From Streptomyces leeuwenhoekii (GTDB taxonomy: Bacteria > Actinomycetota > Actinomycetes > Streptomycetales > Streptomycetaceae), in the NCBI RefSeq assembly GCF_001013905.1, contig NZ_LN831790.1:5656001-5720000 (forward strand): a DNA stretch of 64,000 nt, written 5' to 3'. The position numbers were made by a program, and so were the translations under genes. The notes below the pieces were generated by a model. It did no database searches. It saw only the letters and a list, made by a program, of their open reading frames with translations, and was not told the DNA's origin. Shown in pieces: positions 1-9,103 of this stretch (position 1 is its first letter; every line of letters starts with the position of its first letter).

Positions 1-102
1 TCTCCGGACTTCCGCAGATCGTACGGCGCACCGACACCTGTTCGACCGGTCGTCACGGGAGCCGGAATCCGCGAGGGCCGCCGCGGCCGATAGAGTGCCG
101 CC

Positions 103-912
103 ATGCGCGATCTTGGGGCGGGGTTCCGGTACCTCCTGGAGGGCCAGCGCTGGGTGGCCCGGCACGGCAAGAGCTACGGCTTCGGGCTGCTCCCGGGCCT
201 GATCACCCTGGTGCTGTACGCGGCGGCGCTGGTGGCGCTGGCGCTGTGGGGCGAGGACGCGGTGGCCTGGGCGACCCCCTTCGCCGACGACTGGGCGAGC
301 CCCTGGGCCGGGCTGTTCCGCGGCTTCCTCACCGCCGTGCTGTTCGCGCTCGCGATGCTGCTGGCCGTCCTGACCTTCACCGCGGTCACCCTGCTGATCG
401 GCCAGCCCTTCTACGAGAGCCTCTCCGAGCAGGTCGACCGCGACCTCTCCCCGGACGGCACCGCCCCCGAGTCGGGCCTGCCGCTCTGGCGCGAGCTGTG
501 GATCTCCGCCCGGGACAGCCTGCGGATCGTGGTGCGGGCCGTGGTGTGGGGCGTGCTGCTGTTCGCCCTCGGGTTCGTACCGGTGGCGGGCCAGACCGTC
601 GTACCGGTGATCGGGTTCTTCGTCACCGGCTTCTTCCTCACCGAGGAGCTCACCGCCGTCGCCCTCCAGCGCCGCGGGGTCGAGCTGCGCGACCGGCTCG
701 CCCTGCTCCGCTCCCGCAAGACGCTGGTCTGGGGCTTCGGCACGCCCCTCGGCCTGGCCTTCCTCGTCCCGTTCGTCGCGGTGTTCCTGATGCCGGGCGC
801 GGTCGCCGGTGCGACTCTCCTCGCCCGTGACCTGCGCGGCGAGCAGAACCGCGACCGCGACGACGACCCCGCCGGCGCGCTCGGGGCGGGAGGCGACCGC
901 GCCCGGCCGTGA
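103..912 (+). CDS. EI24-domain integral membrane protein (CysZ/EI24-like)
   Basis: A 269-residue membrane protein with four hydrophobic blocks at about residues 27-48, 72-100, 143-185 and 209-238, and a charged C-terminal tail rich in Asp and Arg. This is the layout of the EI24/CysZ family, whose members are linked to sulfate uptake or are of unknown function; the substrate here cannot be inferred. A TAGAGT hexamer at 91-96 lies seven bases before the ATG and there is no Shine-Dalgarno, so the transcript is probably leaderless. It is a monocistron followed by a hexanucleotide repeat tract and a convergent gene. Confidence 0.85.
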   Translation: MRDLGAGFRYLLEGQRWVARHGKSYGFGLLPGLITLVLYAAALVALALWGEDAVAWATPFADDWASPWAGLFRGFLTAVLFALAMLLAVLTFTAVTLLIGQPFYESLSEQVDRDLSPDGTAPESGLPLWRELWISARDSLRIVVRAVVWGVLLFALGFVPVAGQTVVPVIGFFVTGFFLTEELTAVALQRRGVELRDRLALLRSRKTLVWGFGTPLGLAFLVPFVAVFLMPGAVAGATLLARDLRGEQNRDRDDDPAGALGAGGDRARP

Positions 913-924
913 CCGGGACGCTCG

Positions 925-1024
925 CCGAAGCCGAAGCCGAAGCCGAAGCCGGACCCGGACCCGAAGCCGGAGCCGGAGCCGAAGCCGGAGCCGGAGCCGA
1001 AGCCGGAGCCGGACCCGAAGCCTG
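925..1024. repeat. degenerate hexanucleotide tandem repeat (CCGAAG/CCGGAG/CCGGAC)
   Basis: The gap between the EI24 gene and the convergent peptidase gene is filled by about 16 consecutive six-base units of the form CCG-(A/G)A(G/C). The unit varies by single substitutions, and the tract begins and ends abruptly between the two stop codons. A plus-strand frame through it gives a Ser-Arg repeat, which is a by-product and not a gene. No hairpin is obvious. Confidence 0.8.
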
Positions 1025-1056
1025 ACCCGGTGTCACCGTCCCGGCCTGGCGCGGCG

Positions 1057-2313
1057 TCAGTCCTCCGTCCGCTGCGCCGCCTCCAGTGCCACGGTCACGA
1101 TCGCGCGCACCTGCGCGACGATGGCGAGCCGGTTGCGCACGAACTCCGGGTCGGTGACCTCGGTGGTGTTCCCGGCGCCGAACTGGAGCACCGGTGTGTG
1201 CACATGCCCGCCCGGCAGCGTCCGCCGCAGCCCCAGCCGGTCCCGCAGCAGCGTCGCCCGGTAGGCGATCTCGTTGGACAGGTAGTCCCCGCCGCCCCCG
1301 GCCCGGGCCGTCGATCCGGGGGTCGGCCCGTCCGGCCGCACCACGGGCTCGCCGCCCCCCGCCGGGATCTCGGTGACGGCCGTGTTGTCGTACACCGGGA
1401 AGCGCCCGGTGTCCGCCGCCGTGATCTCCCGGTACGGCAGGGTGGTCGTCGTCCACTGCGGCGCGGCGCCGGGATCGGTGACCGGGACCGGCTCCGTGCG
1501 CGCGACGTCGTCGTTGTCCGGGAAACCGCCCCGCCAGGCCCCGTTGGTCCGCTCGATGTCGAACCGCCCGACACGGCCCTGGCTCACCGTCGCGAACAGG
1601 TCGGCCTCCGGCAGGCGCGCCCGCAGCGTCCGTTCCACCGTGCCGTCCGTGAAGTCCCGCCAGCGCACCGGGAACACGGCCGTCTCCACCCGCGCGGGGC
1701 CATCCGCCGTCTCGATCACCGTGCCGTCCAGGGCGAGCGCGGCGGCACCGGAGGGGTTGGAGATGCGGATGTCCCGGTCCAGGGTGAACGGGTCGAAACC
1801 GGTGACCAGGACGCGCTTGACGCCCTTGCCGCGGGGATGACGCAGGTCGGCCTGGCCGCGCGAGGTGCGCTCCAGCGCGTCCAGGAGCCGGGCCCGCTGC
1901 GGCCCGGTGAGCCCGAACTCCGGCTCCCAGGTGCGCACCTGACGGGTCATGGCCAGCCGCGCCCAGTACAGCGGCCGGTCGTCGTCCCGGCTGAGGTCGC
2001 CGCCCGCCGGGCCCCGCCCCTGCGCCCGGTCCACGGCCCGCCGCCACAGCGCCGAGCCCTCGCGCAGCACCGTCCGCCGGGCCTCGGCGTAGGACCGCGC
2101 CCGGTCCAGCGACCGGGCGAAGGCGGCCGCCGGACGGCCGAATCCGGAGCGCCGCAGGATCTCCTGGGGCACGGCCCGGTCCAGCCGCCGCTCCTCGACG
2201 GTGGGGGACGGGGCGGCGGCCCCGGGAGAGGCCGCCGACGCCGGTACCGGGGCCGTCAGCCCCGCCGCGAGGACGAGACCGAGGACGACTGTGCGGACAC
2301 GTGGGGAGGACAA
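1057..2313 (-). CDS. secreted pyroglutamyl-peptidase-like protein (peptidase C15 family)
   Basis: The C-terminal two thirds matches pyrrolidone-carboxyl peptidase: the VLVTGFDPF segment, an FDIERTNGAW segment holding the conserved Glu (about residue 254), and a late His in GGHVHTP. Where classical C15 enzymes have the nucleophile in a YLCN context, this protein reads YLSN (Ser about 346), so activity is uncertain. The N-terminus has a signal peptide ending in PASA, followed by about 140 unassigned residues. The TTG at 2313 is preferred because AAAGGA lies about 12 bases upstream; the frame stays open to a GTG at 2406 with no ribosome site. The product is probably exported. Confidence 0.8.
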   Translation of the reverse strand: MSSPRVRTVVLGLVLAAGLTAPVPASAASPGAAAPSPTVEERRLDRAVPQEILRRSGFGRPAAAFARSLDRARSYAEARRTVLREGSALWRRAVDRAQGRGPAGGDLSRDDDRPLYWARLAMTRQVRTWEPEFGLTGPQRARLLDALERTSRGQADLRHPRGKGVKRVLVTGFDPFTLDRDIRISNPSGAAALALDGTVIETADGPARVETAVFPVRWRDFTDGTVERTLRARLPEADLFATVSQGRVGRFDIERTNGAWRGGFPDNDDVARTEPVPVTDPGAAPQWTTTTLPYREITAADTGRFPVYDNTAVTEIPAGGGEPVVRPDGPTPGSTARAGGGGDYLSNEIAYRATLLRDRLGLRRTLPGGHVHTPVLQFGAGNTTEVTDPEFVRNRLAIVAQVRAIVTVALEAAQRTED

Positions 2314-2586
2314 GGCGGTCGGGGTCCTTTCCGTCGCCGTGGGGTGCAGCCGGACCGCGGCAGTATCGCGTGACGGAAGCGGCGGGCGCCATGGTGCGTG
2401 GCCCACGGGACCGGCGGCGGGCGCAGGCCGGCCACAGGGGAGTACGGGGAAGGGGAGAGGGGACGACCGGTTCGTGGGCGTGTGTGAAGGCTTCGTACGG
2501 ACTCCGGGCGGGCCGGGCGATCCGGGGCCGCGGACCGGCCGTGGCGGCTAACGTCTGACCCGGGACCCCCCTCCCCCCACGCCGGC

Positions 2587-2622
2587 GGCCCCGGCCCGGG
2601 ACCTGACGGCCGGGCCGGGGCC
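2587..2622 (-). terminator. terminator of the galM-like gene
   Basis: A perfect 13-bp inverted repeat (2587-2599 with 2610-2622) with a 10-base loop lies 19 bases past the epimerase stop. It has no U tract, as is usual in Streptomyces. The rest of 2314-2640 holds the leader of the peptidase gene and no gene. Confidence 0.65.
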
Positions 2623-2640
2623 CACGGTGTCTTACGGGCG

Positions 2641-3612
2641 TCAGCGGGTGCCGAAGCCGTACACCGTCGTGGAGCGGAACACCTCGCCCGGCCGCAGCAC
2701 CGCGCTCGGGAACTCCGGCCGGTTCGGCGAGTCGGGGAAGCGCTGCGTCTCCAGCGCGACGCCGGCGCCGGGCGCGAACGGCTCGCCCAGATGGTCCGCC
2801 GTGTAGAGCTGGAGCCCCGGTTCGGTGGTCGCCACGGTCAGCACCCGCCCGGAGGCCGGGGCGTACAGCTCGGCCACCCCCACGGGCGTGTCCGTCACCC
2901 CCTTGTCCAGCGCGAAGTTGTGGTCGTAGCCTGCCTGGGCCGGGCGCGCCCGGCGGAAGTCGAAACGGGTCCCGGTGACGTCCTCCAGCGCCCCGGTCGG
3001 GACGAGGTCCGCGTCGACCGGGGTGTACCGGGAGGCCGCCAGCCGCAGTTGGTGGCCGCCCGCGGCGCCGGGCCCGTCCAGCCGGAAGTAGCTGTGGTTG
3101 GTCAGGCTCACCACGGTCGGCGCGTCGGTGACCGCCTCATAGGCGATCCGCAGCGCGCCGGTGGCGTCGAGCGTGTACGTCGCCGACACCTCCAGGCGCC
3201 CCGGGAAGCCCTCCTCGCCGTCCGGGCTGACCCGGGACAGGCGGACGCCGTGCTCGACCGGAGCGACGTCCCACACCCGCTTGTCGAAGCCGCGTTCCCC
3301 GCCGTGCAGGCAGTTCGGCCCGTTGTTCCGCGCGAGCGGATACGTCCGCCCGTCCAGGGTGAACCGGCCGCCCGCGATCCGGTTGGCGTACCGGCCGACC
3401 AGCGCGCCCAAGTACGGCTCCGGGTGCGCCAGATAGCCGTCCAGCTCCGCGAATCCCAGCACCACGTCGGCACTCCGCCCGTCGCGGTCCGGCACCTCGG
3501 CCGACTGCACGATCCCGCCGTACGACAGGACGCGGACCCGGACGCCCGCGCGTTCCAGGGTCCAGCGGTGGACAGGGGTGCCGTCGGGAAGTGTGCCGAA
3601 ACGTTCGTTCAT
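2641..3612 (-). CDS. galM: aldose 1-epimerase (mutarotase)
   Basis: A 323-residue protein of the usual length for GalM, which interconverts alpha and beta anomers of galactose and related aldoses in the cytoplasm. Visible motifs are GRYANRI, NGPNCLHGG with the substrate-binding His, NHSYFRL with the catalytic His, and a late ETQRFPDSPN segment carrying the catalytic Glu. All catalytic residues are intact. It is followed by a strong hairpin and is not linked to other galactose genes, so a general sugar-metabolism role is likely. The ATG start is at 3612. Confidence 0.93.
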   Translation of the reverse strand: MNERFGTLPDGTPVHRWTLERAGVRVRVLSYGGIVQSAEVPDRDGRSADVVLGFAELDGYLAHPEPYLGALVGRYANRIAGGRFTLDGRTYPLARNNGPNCLHGGERGFDKRVWDVAPVEHGVRLSRVSPDGEEGFPGRLEVSATYTLDATGALRIAYEAVTDAPTVVSLTNHSYFRLDGPGAAGGHQLRLAASRYTPVDADLVPTGALEDVTGTRFDFRRARPAQAGYDHNFALDKGVTDTPVGVAELYAPASGRVLTVATTEPGLQLYTADHLGEPFAPGAGVALETQRFPDSPNRPEFPSAVLRPGEVFRSTTVYGFGTR

Positions 3613-3648
3613 GCGCGGAACTCTAGTGCCGGGGCGGATGGGTGCTGG

Positions 3649-4602
3649 TCACGGCCGCTCGGCCGTGACCGCCCGGTAAGCGATCTCCGCCAGCCGGGCC
3701 TGGCCGTTCACGCTCGGATGGAACCAGTCCCACCGGCTCAACTGCGCGGGGCCGAAGCGGAACGCGTGCACCGCCCCGCCGTCGCCGCGGCACAACCGGT
3801 CCGCGGCACAGACCTCCCGCAGGACCGCGTTGTAGTCCTCCACCCGCCGCCGCACCGTCTCCCGGCGTTCGGTCGCCGCCGCGTCCAGGGCGTCCGCGTC
3901 CGCCAGCATCGAGGGGCAGATCCCCAGCTCCCACACCCGCTTGCCCAGCGGGTCGGTGCGCCCCTGCGACCACAGCCGCTTCAGATCGGGAACGCTCGCC
4001 ACGTACACCTGAGCCTTGGAAGCGGTCTTGCGCAACGTGCGCATCGCCTCCTCGAACCCGGCCCGGAAGTCGGCCACCGGGGTCATCGCCGCCACCGAGG
4101 CCCGGCAGGCGTCGTTCGCCCCCACCATGACCGTCACCAGCTCCGGCTTGCGCGCCGCCGCCCGGGCCATCTGCGCGGGCAGATCCGCCATGCGCGCCCC
4201 GGTGACCGCGTAGTTCCAGCTCCGCTCGGCCGCCTTCGCCTTCCCCAGCAGCCGTACGGCGAGACTGTTCACCTCCGGGCTGCCGCCCGTCGCCCAGGAC
4301 ACCTCCGGGCAGTCCGACAGGACCGAGCAGGCGTCGAAGCCGCGGGTGATGGAGTCGCCCACCGCTGCGATCGAACCGGGGCTCGGGTCCCAGACCGGGG
4401 CCGGGCTGCTCCGCCGCGACTCGGGGGCGGCGGACCCGCCCCCGGCCGTGTCACAGCCCGCGGCGCCCAGCACGGCCGCCGCGGCCAGCACGGCGAGAAC
4501 GGCCCGCGAACGGCGGCGTCGGCCGCCCGGCACCCGGCCCTTCCCGGAGCCGTGCCCCCGGCCCCTGCGGATCGTCGGACAGCCCCTGACTCGTTCCTCC
4601 AT
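3649..4602 (-). CDS. SGNH/GDSL-family lipase-esterase, lipoprotein
   Basis: A 317-residue exported hydrolase. An Arg-rich N-terminus is followed by a hydrophobic stretch and a lipobox (LGAAGC, Cys about 50), so it should be a membrane-anchored lipoprotein. The SGNH blocks are clear: GDSITRG (nucleophile Ser), VGAND (block III Asn) and DWFHPS near the C-terminus (Asp/His). The substrate is unknown; family members cleave acyl esters. It lies 36 bp upstream of galM on the same strand, which may only be local clustering. Confidence 0.9.
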   Translation of the reverse strand: MEERVRGCPTIRRGRGHGSGKGRVPGGRRRRSRAVLAVLAAAAVLGAAGCDTAGGGSAAPESRRSSPAPVWDPSPGSIAAVGDSITRGFDACSVLSDCPEVSWATGGSPEVNSLAVRLLGKAKAAERSWNYAVTGARMADLPAQMARAAARKPELVTVMVGANDACRASVAAMTPVADFRAGFEEAMRTLRKTASKAQVYVASVPDLKRLWSQGRTDPLGKRVWELGICPSMLADADALDAAATERRETVRRRVEDYNAVLREVCAADRLCRGDGGAVHAFRFGPAQLSRWDWFHPSVNGQARLAEIAYRAVTAERP

Positions 4603-4829
4603 GCCCGCACAACCGATGAAAGACCGTCAGGGTTCCCGGTGGCGGCCATGCGACGGCTCACACCCGCACAAGCGTCCTACCGGGTGAATAACCGATGATT
4701 CCCGGCACCGGGACCGACGGTACGTCACACTCCTTGCGTCGCCGCACGGTAGCCTCGCCCTCAACGTGACCCTCCCGGTCACGGCCGTTCCGCCCGTTCC
4801 GAGATGTCCCGCTCTGCCCGGAGGTTCCG

Positions 4830-5324
4830 GTGACGACACGTGGAGTTCTGTACGTGCACTCCGCGCCGCGCGCGCTCTGCCCGCACGTCGAGTGGGCCGT
4901 CGCCGGTGTGCTCGGCACCCGGGTCAGCCTGGACTGGATCCGGCAGCCCGCAGCCCCCGGCACCTTGCGTTCGGAGTTCTCCTGGCAGGGCCAGGCGGGC
5001 ACCGCCTCCAAGCTGGCCTCCGCGCTGCGCGGCTGGCACCTGCTGCGCTTCGAGGTGACCGCCGAGCCCAGCTCCACCGCCGAGGGCGAACGTTACAGCT
5101 GTACACCCGATCTGGGGATCTTCCACGCCGTCACCGGCATCCACGGCGACATCCTGATCCCGGAGGACCGGCTGCGCGCCGCCCTGGTCCGCTCGCAGCG
5201 CGGCGAGAGCGACCTGGAGGCCGAGCTGGCCAAGCTGCTCGGCAAGCCGTGGGACGACGAGCTGGAGCCGTTCCGGTACGCGGGCGAGGGCGCGCCGGTG
5301 CGCTGGCTGCACCAGGTGGTGTGA
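4830..5324 (+). CDS. DUF3145 family protein
   Basis: A 164-residue soluble protein beginning TTRGVLYVHS, which is characteristic of the actinobacterial DUF3145 family. Its function is unknown. The GTG start at 4830 is set by GGAGG six bases upstream. It sits convergent to fabF, as in other Streptomyces genomes I recall, separated by a strong shared terminator. No catalytic motif is evident. Confidence 0.9.
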   Translation: MTTRGVLYVHSAPRALCPHVEWAVAGVLGTRVSLDWIRQPAAPGTLRSEFSWQGQAGTASKLASALRGWHLLRFEVTAEPSSTAEGERYSCTPDLGIFHAVTGIHGDILIPEDRLRAALVRSQRGESDLEAELAKLLGKPWDDELEPFRYAGEGAPVRWLHQVV

Positions 5325-5340
5325 TCCGGCGCCTGGACAC

Positions 5341-5379
5341 ACGTGAGGGGCCCCCACCGGCGGTGGGGGCCCCTCACGT
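5341..5379. terminator. bidirectional terminator between DUF3145 and fabF
   Basis: Perfect 19-bp arms (5341-5359 and 5361-5379) separated by one base form a very stable hairpin, 16 bases after the DUF3145 stop and 16 bases before the fabF stop. The position and symmetry indicate termination of both convergent units. Confidence 0.9.
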
Positions 5380-5395
5380 ACGCGCGGAGGCGTGA

Positions 5396-6667
5396 TCAGA
5401 CCGAGCGGAAGGCCAGCACCACGTTGTGCCCGCCGAAGCCGAACGAGTCGTTCAGCGCGGCGATACGGCCCTCGGCGGGCAGCTTGCGCGCCTTGTCGCG
5501 GACGACGTCGGCGTTGGCCTCGGCCTCCGGGTCGATGTTCTCGACGTTGATGGTCGGCGGGGCCACCCGGTGGTACAGGGCGAGCACCGTCGCGACGGAC
5601 TCCACGCCGCCCGCGCCGCCGAGCAGATGACCGGTCATCGACTTGGTCGCGGAGACCGCGATGTGGTCGGCGTGGTCGCCGAAGACCTTGCGCAGCGCCT
5701 TCAGCTCGGCGATGTCACCGGCCGGGGTCGAGGTGGCGTGCGCGTTGACGTGCACGATCTCGGCCGGGTCCAGGTCGGTGCGGTCCAGCAGGTTGTGCAG
5801 GGCGTGCGCGATGCCGCGGCCCTCCGGCTCCGGCTGCACGATGTCGTGGCTGTCGGCGGAGATGCCCTGGCCGACCGCCTCCGCGTAGACGCGGGCGCCG
5901 CGCGCGGCGGCGTGCTCGGCGGACTCCAGGACGATCACGCCCGCGCCCTCGCCGAGGACGAAACCGTCGCGGGCGAGGTCGTAGGGGCGCGAGGCGCCCT
6001 GCGGGTCGTCGTTGTTCTTGGACATCGCCATCATGTTGCCGAACGCGGCGATGGGCAGCGGGTGGATCGCCGCCTCCGTACCACCGGCCACGACGACGTC
6101 GGCGCGGCCGGTGCGGATCATCTCGATGGCGTAGCCGATGGCCTCGGCACCCGACGCGCAGGCGGAGACCGGGGTGTGCACGCCCGCCCGGGCACCCACG
6201 GCCAACCCCACGTTGGCCGACGGGCTGTTGGGCATCAGCATCGGAACGGTGTGCGGGGAGACGCGGCGGACGCCCTTCTCCTTCAGCACGTCGTACTGGT
6301 CCAGCAGGGTCGTCACGCCGCCGATGCCGGAGGCGATGACCGCGCCGAGCCGGTCGGGGTCGATGTCGGCACCCTCGCCGGCCTTCGCCTCGAAACCGGC
6401 GTCGGCCCAGGCTTCCTTGGCCGCGACCAGCGCGAACTGTGCCGAACGGTCCAGACGGCGGGCCTGCGGACGCGGGATGACCTCGGTCGGCTCCACGGCG
6501 ACCGGGGCCGCGATGCGGACCGCCTGCTCGGCGGCCCACTCCTGCTCCAGGGGCTTGACACCGGAACGACCGGCGACCAGGCCCTCCCAGGTGGAGGCTG
6601 CGTCGCCACCCAGCGGTGTGGTTGCGCCGATACCGGTGACGACCACGGTGCGATTGGTCGGACTCAC
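5396..6667 (-). CDS. fabF: 3-oxoacyl-[acyl-carrier-protein] synthase II
   Basis: A 423-residue ketosynthase that condenses malonyl-ACP with acyl-ACP in type II fatty acid elongation. The start TNRTVVVTGIGATTPLGG, the nucleophile context VSACASGAEAIGYA, and the downstream catalytic His motifs NAHATSTPAGD and TGHLLGGAGG are all present, giving the Cys-His-His triad. The GTG at 6667 is chosen over the longer frame because GGAGAAAG precedes it. It is the last gene of the fabD-fabH-acpP-fabF cluster, 80 bp after acpP, and its transcript ends at the 5341-5379 hairpin. Confidence 0.96.
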   Translation of the reverse strand: MSPTNRTVVVTGIGATTPLGGDAASTWEGLVAGRSGVKPLEQEWAAEQAVRIAAPVAVEPTEVIPRPQARRLDRSAQFALVAAKEAWADAGFEAKAGEGADIDPDRLGAVIASGIGGVTTLLDQYDVLKEKGVRRVSPHTVPMLMPNSPSANVGLAVGARAGVHTPVSACASGAEAIGYAIEMIRTGRADVVVAGGTEAAIHPLPIAAFGNMMAMSKNNDDPQGASRPYDLARDGFVLGEGAGVIVLESAEHAAARGARVYAEAVGQGISADSHDIVQPEPEGRGIAHALHNLLDRTDLDPAEIVHVNAHATSTPAGDIAELKALRKVFGDHADHIAVSATKSMTGHLLGGAGGVESVATVLALYHRVAPPTINVENIDPEAEANADVVRDKARKLPAEGRIAALNDSFGFGGHNVVLAFRSV

Positions 6668-6747
6668 GGGAATTCTTTCTCCAACGTTGACGAGGATCAG
6701 CGGCGCCACCGCCGGGTGGCGGGGCCGGGGCACCGGCCCAGGCAGGC

Positions 6748-6996
6748 TCAGGCCTGGTGCTTGAGGATGTACTCGGTCGCGTCGCCGACCGTCTTGAGGT
6801 TCTTGACGTCCTCGTCCGGGATCTTGACGTCGAAGCGCTCTTCGGCGGCGACGACGACCTCGACCATGGACAGCGAGTCGACGTCCAGGTCGTCGGTGAA
6901 GGACTTGTCCAGCTGGACGTCCTCAACCGGGATGCCGGCGATCTCGTTCACGATCTCCGCGAGACCGGCGACGATCTCTTCCTGAGTGGCGGCCAT
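6748..6996 (-). CDS. acpP: acyl carrier protein of fatty acid synthesis
   Basis: An 82-residue acidic four-helix protein. The DVDSLSMVE motif places the phosphopantetheine-bearing serine at residue 41. It carries growing acyl chains between FabD, FabH and FabF. An AAGGAG site precedes the ATG. The gene lies between fabH and fabF on the same strand with gaps of about 100 and 80 bp, as in other Streptomyces fab clusters. Confidence 0.97.
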   Translation of the reverse strand: MAATQEEIVAGLAEIVNEIAGIPVEDVQLDKSFTDDLDVDSLSMVEVVVAAEERFDVKIPDEDVKNLKTVGDATEYILKHQA

Positions 6997-7095
6997 GGTG
7001 GCGCTCCTTCGTTGTGTTCAGAGGTTGTGGCGCCCGCCGCGTGGGCGGCAGGGGGCGCTTGCCCGTACCGGACGCTCGATCCGGTACGGAAGTGC

Positions 7096-8127
7096 CTAGG
7101 GGAGGGTAACGACCGTCGCGGCGTAGACGAGACCCGCCCCGAAGCCGATGACGAGCGCGGTGTCGCCGCTCTTCGCCTCGCCGGTCGCCAGGAGCCGCTC
7201 CATCGCGAGCGGGATCGAGGCGGCCGAGGTGTTGCCGGTGGTGCGGATGTCACGGGCGACCGTGACGTGCTCCGGCAGCTTGAGTGTCTTCACCATCGAG
7301 TCGATGATCCGCACATTGGCCTGGTGCGGGATGAAGACGTCCAGGTCGTCCGGGGTGATTCCGGCCGCGTCCAGCGCCTGCTGGGCGACCTTCGCCATCT
7401 CGAACACGGCCCAGCGGAAGACCGCCTGGCCCTCCTGCGTGATCGCAGGAAACTTGACGTTGCCCTCGGCGTCGAGGGGCAGTTCGGAGACGTCGCCGGT
7501 CCGGAACCGGTCCCACGGCACCGTCTGCTTGATCGTTTCGGCTTTGTCGCCCTCCGAGCCCCAGACGGTCGGGCCGATGGCCGGCTCCTGCGAGGGGCCG
7601 ACCACGACCGCGCCGGCGCCGTCGCCGAAGAGGAAGGCCGTCGCCCGGTCCTCCAGGTCGGTGAGGTCGGAGAGCCGCTCCACGCCGATGACGAGGACGT
7701 ACTCCGCCGAGCCCTCGACGATCATGCCCTTGGCCAGGGTGAGGCCGTAGCCGAAGCCGGCGCAGCCCGCCGAGATGTCGAAGGCGGCGGCCTTGTCGGT
7801 GCCGAGCTTGTCGGCGATCTCCGTGGCGATGGCCGGGGTCTGGCTGAAGTGCGACACGGTGGAGACGACCACGGCGCCGATCTGCGTGGCGTCGATCCCG
7901 GCGTCCGCCAGGGCCTTGCCCGATGCCTCGATGGACATCGCCGCGACGGTCTCCTCCGGCGACGCCCAGTGGCGCGTCTCGATGCCGGAGCGGGAGCGGA
8001 TCCACTCGTCGGAGGAGTCGATCTTCTCCAGGATCACCTCGTTCGGCACCACCCGGGTCGGGCGGTAGCCGCCGACGCCGATGATGCGCGCGTACGGGGC
8101 GCCCTTGCTGGGCTTGATCTTCGCCAA
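7096..8127 (-). CDS. fabH: 3-oxoacyl-ACP synthase III
   Basis: A 343-residue initiating ketosynthase that joins an acyl-CoA starter to malonyl-ACP; in Streptomyces it sets the mix of branched and straight chains. The triad is visible: Cys122 in ISAGCAGF, His268 in FIPHQAN and Asn299 in TTGNTSAAS. The start codon is TTG at 8127, supported by AAGGAG six bases upstream. It lies 13 bp downstream of fabD, so the two are probably co-transcribed. Confidence 0.96.
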   Translation of the reverse strand: MAKIKPSKGAPYARIIGVGGYRPTRVVPNEVILEKIDSSDEWIRSRSGIETRHWASPEETVAAMSIEASGKALADAGIDATQIGAVVVSTVSHFSQTPAIATEIADKLGTDKAAAFDISAGCAGFGYGLTLAKGMIVEGSAEYVLVIGVERLSDLTDLEDRATAFLFGDGAGAVVVGPSQEPAIGPTVWGSEGDKAETIKQTVPWDRFRTGDVSELPLDAEGNVKFPAITQEGQAVFRWAVFEMAKVAQQALDAAGITPDDLDVFIPHQANVRIIDSMVKTLKLPEHVTVARDIRTTGNTSAASIPLAMERLLATGEAKSGDTALVIGFGAGLVYAATVVTLP

Positions 8128-8140
8128 TGGAGGCTCCTTG

Positions 8141-9088
8141 TCAGGCGTCCGCCGCGGCAGCGGCAGGATCGGACGCGGCGGCGACGAGCTCGCGGGCCGC
8201 GTCGAGGTCGGCGGGGGACTTCAGGGCCAGCGTCTTCACGCCGGGCAGCGCCCGCTTGGCCAGCCCGGTGAGCGTGCCGCCGGGGCACACCTCGATCAGG
8301 GCGGTGACGCCGAGCTCCTTGAAGGTCTCCATGCACAGGTCCCAGCGGACCGGGTTGGCGACCTGGCCGACCAGGCGGTCGAGCACCTCGGCGCCGGTGG
8401 CGACGGTCCGGCCGTCCTTGTTGGAGACGTAGGGGAGCGCCGGGTCCGCGGGCGTGAGCTCCGCGGCGGCCTTGGAGAGCGTCTCCACGGCGGGGGCCAT
8501 GTGGTGCGTGTGGAAGGCGCCGGCGACCTTCAGCGGGACGACCTTGCGGACGCCCTCGGGCTTGTCCTCGCTCAGCGCGGCGAGCTGCTCCATCGTGCCG
8601 GCCGCGACGATCTGGCCGGCGCCGTTGACGTTGGCCGGGGTCAGGCCGAGCTTCTCCAGGTGGGCGACGCTCACCTCGGGGTCGCCGCCGAGCAGGGCCG
8701 ACATGCCGGTCTCGATGACCGCGGCGGCCTCGGCCATCGCCAGGCCCCGGGTGCGCACCAGACGCAGGGCGGTCGTGTCGTCGAGGACGCCCGCGAAGGC
8801 GGCGGCCGTGATCTCGCCGACGCTGTGGCCCGCGACGGCGCCCGGCGCGAACCCGGTGATGTCACCGAGTGCCGTGGCCGACAGGAGCCCGGCGGCGACC
8901 AGCAGCGGCTGGGCGACGGCGGTGTCGCGGATCTCGTCCGCGTCGGCCTTCGTGCCGTAGTGGGCGAGGTCGAGTCCGATGGCGTCCGACCAGGCGGCGA
9001 CGCGGTCGGCGGCGCCGGGCAGTTCGAGCCATTCAGTCAGGAAGCCGGGCGTCTGGGCGCCCTGGCCGGGAGCGACGAGTACGAGCAC
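8141..9088 (-). CDS. fabD: malonyl-CoA:ACP transacylase
   Basis: A 315-residue acyltransferase that loads malonate onto AcpP and, in Streptomyces, can also serve polyketide ACPs. The protein starts VLVLVAPGQGAQTPGF and carries GHSVGE with the nucleophilic serine. The frame runs on upstream but loses family similarity. Two GTG codons (9094 and 9088) are candidates, both behind the purine-rich AAGAGAGAG; the downstream one matches the family N-terminus better. It is the first gene of the fab operon, directly downstream of fasR. Confidence 0.94.
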   Translation of the reverse strand: MLVLVAPGQGAQTPGFLTEWLELPGAADRVAAWSDAIGLDLAHYGTKADADEIRDTAVAQPLLVAAGLLSATALGDITGFAPGAVAGHSVGEITAAAFAGVLDDTTALRLVRTRGLAMAEAAAVIETGMSALLGGDPEVSVAHLEKLGLTPANVNGAGQIVAAGTMEQLAALSEDKPEGVRKVVPLKVAGAFHTHHMAPAVETLSKAAAELTPADPALPYVSNKDGRTVATGAEVLDRLVGQVANPVRWDLCMETFKELGVTALIEVCPGGTLTGLAKRALPGVKTLALKSPADLDAARELVAAASDPAAAAADA

Positions 9089-9103
9089 TCTCACACTCTC
9101 TCT

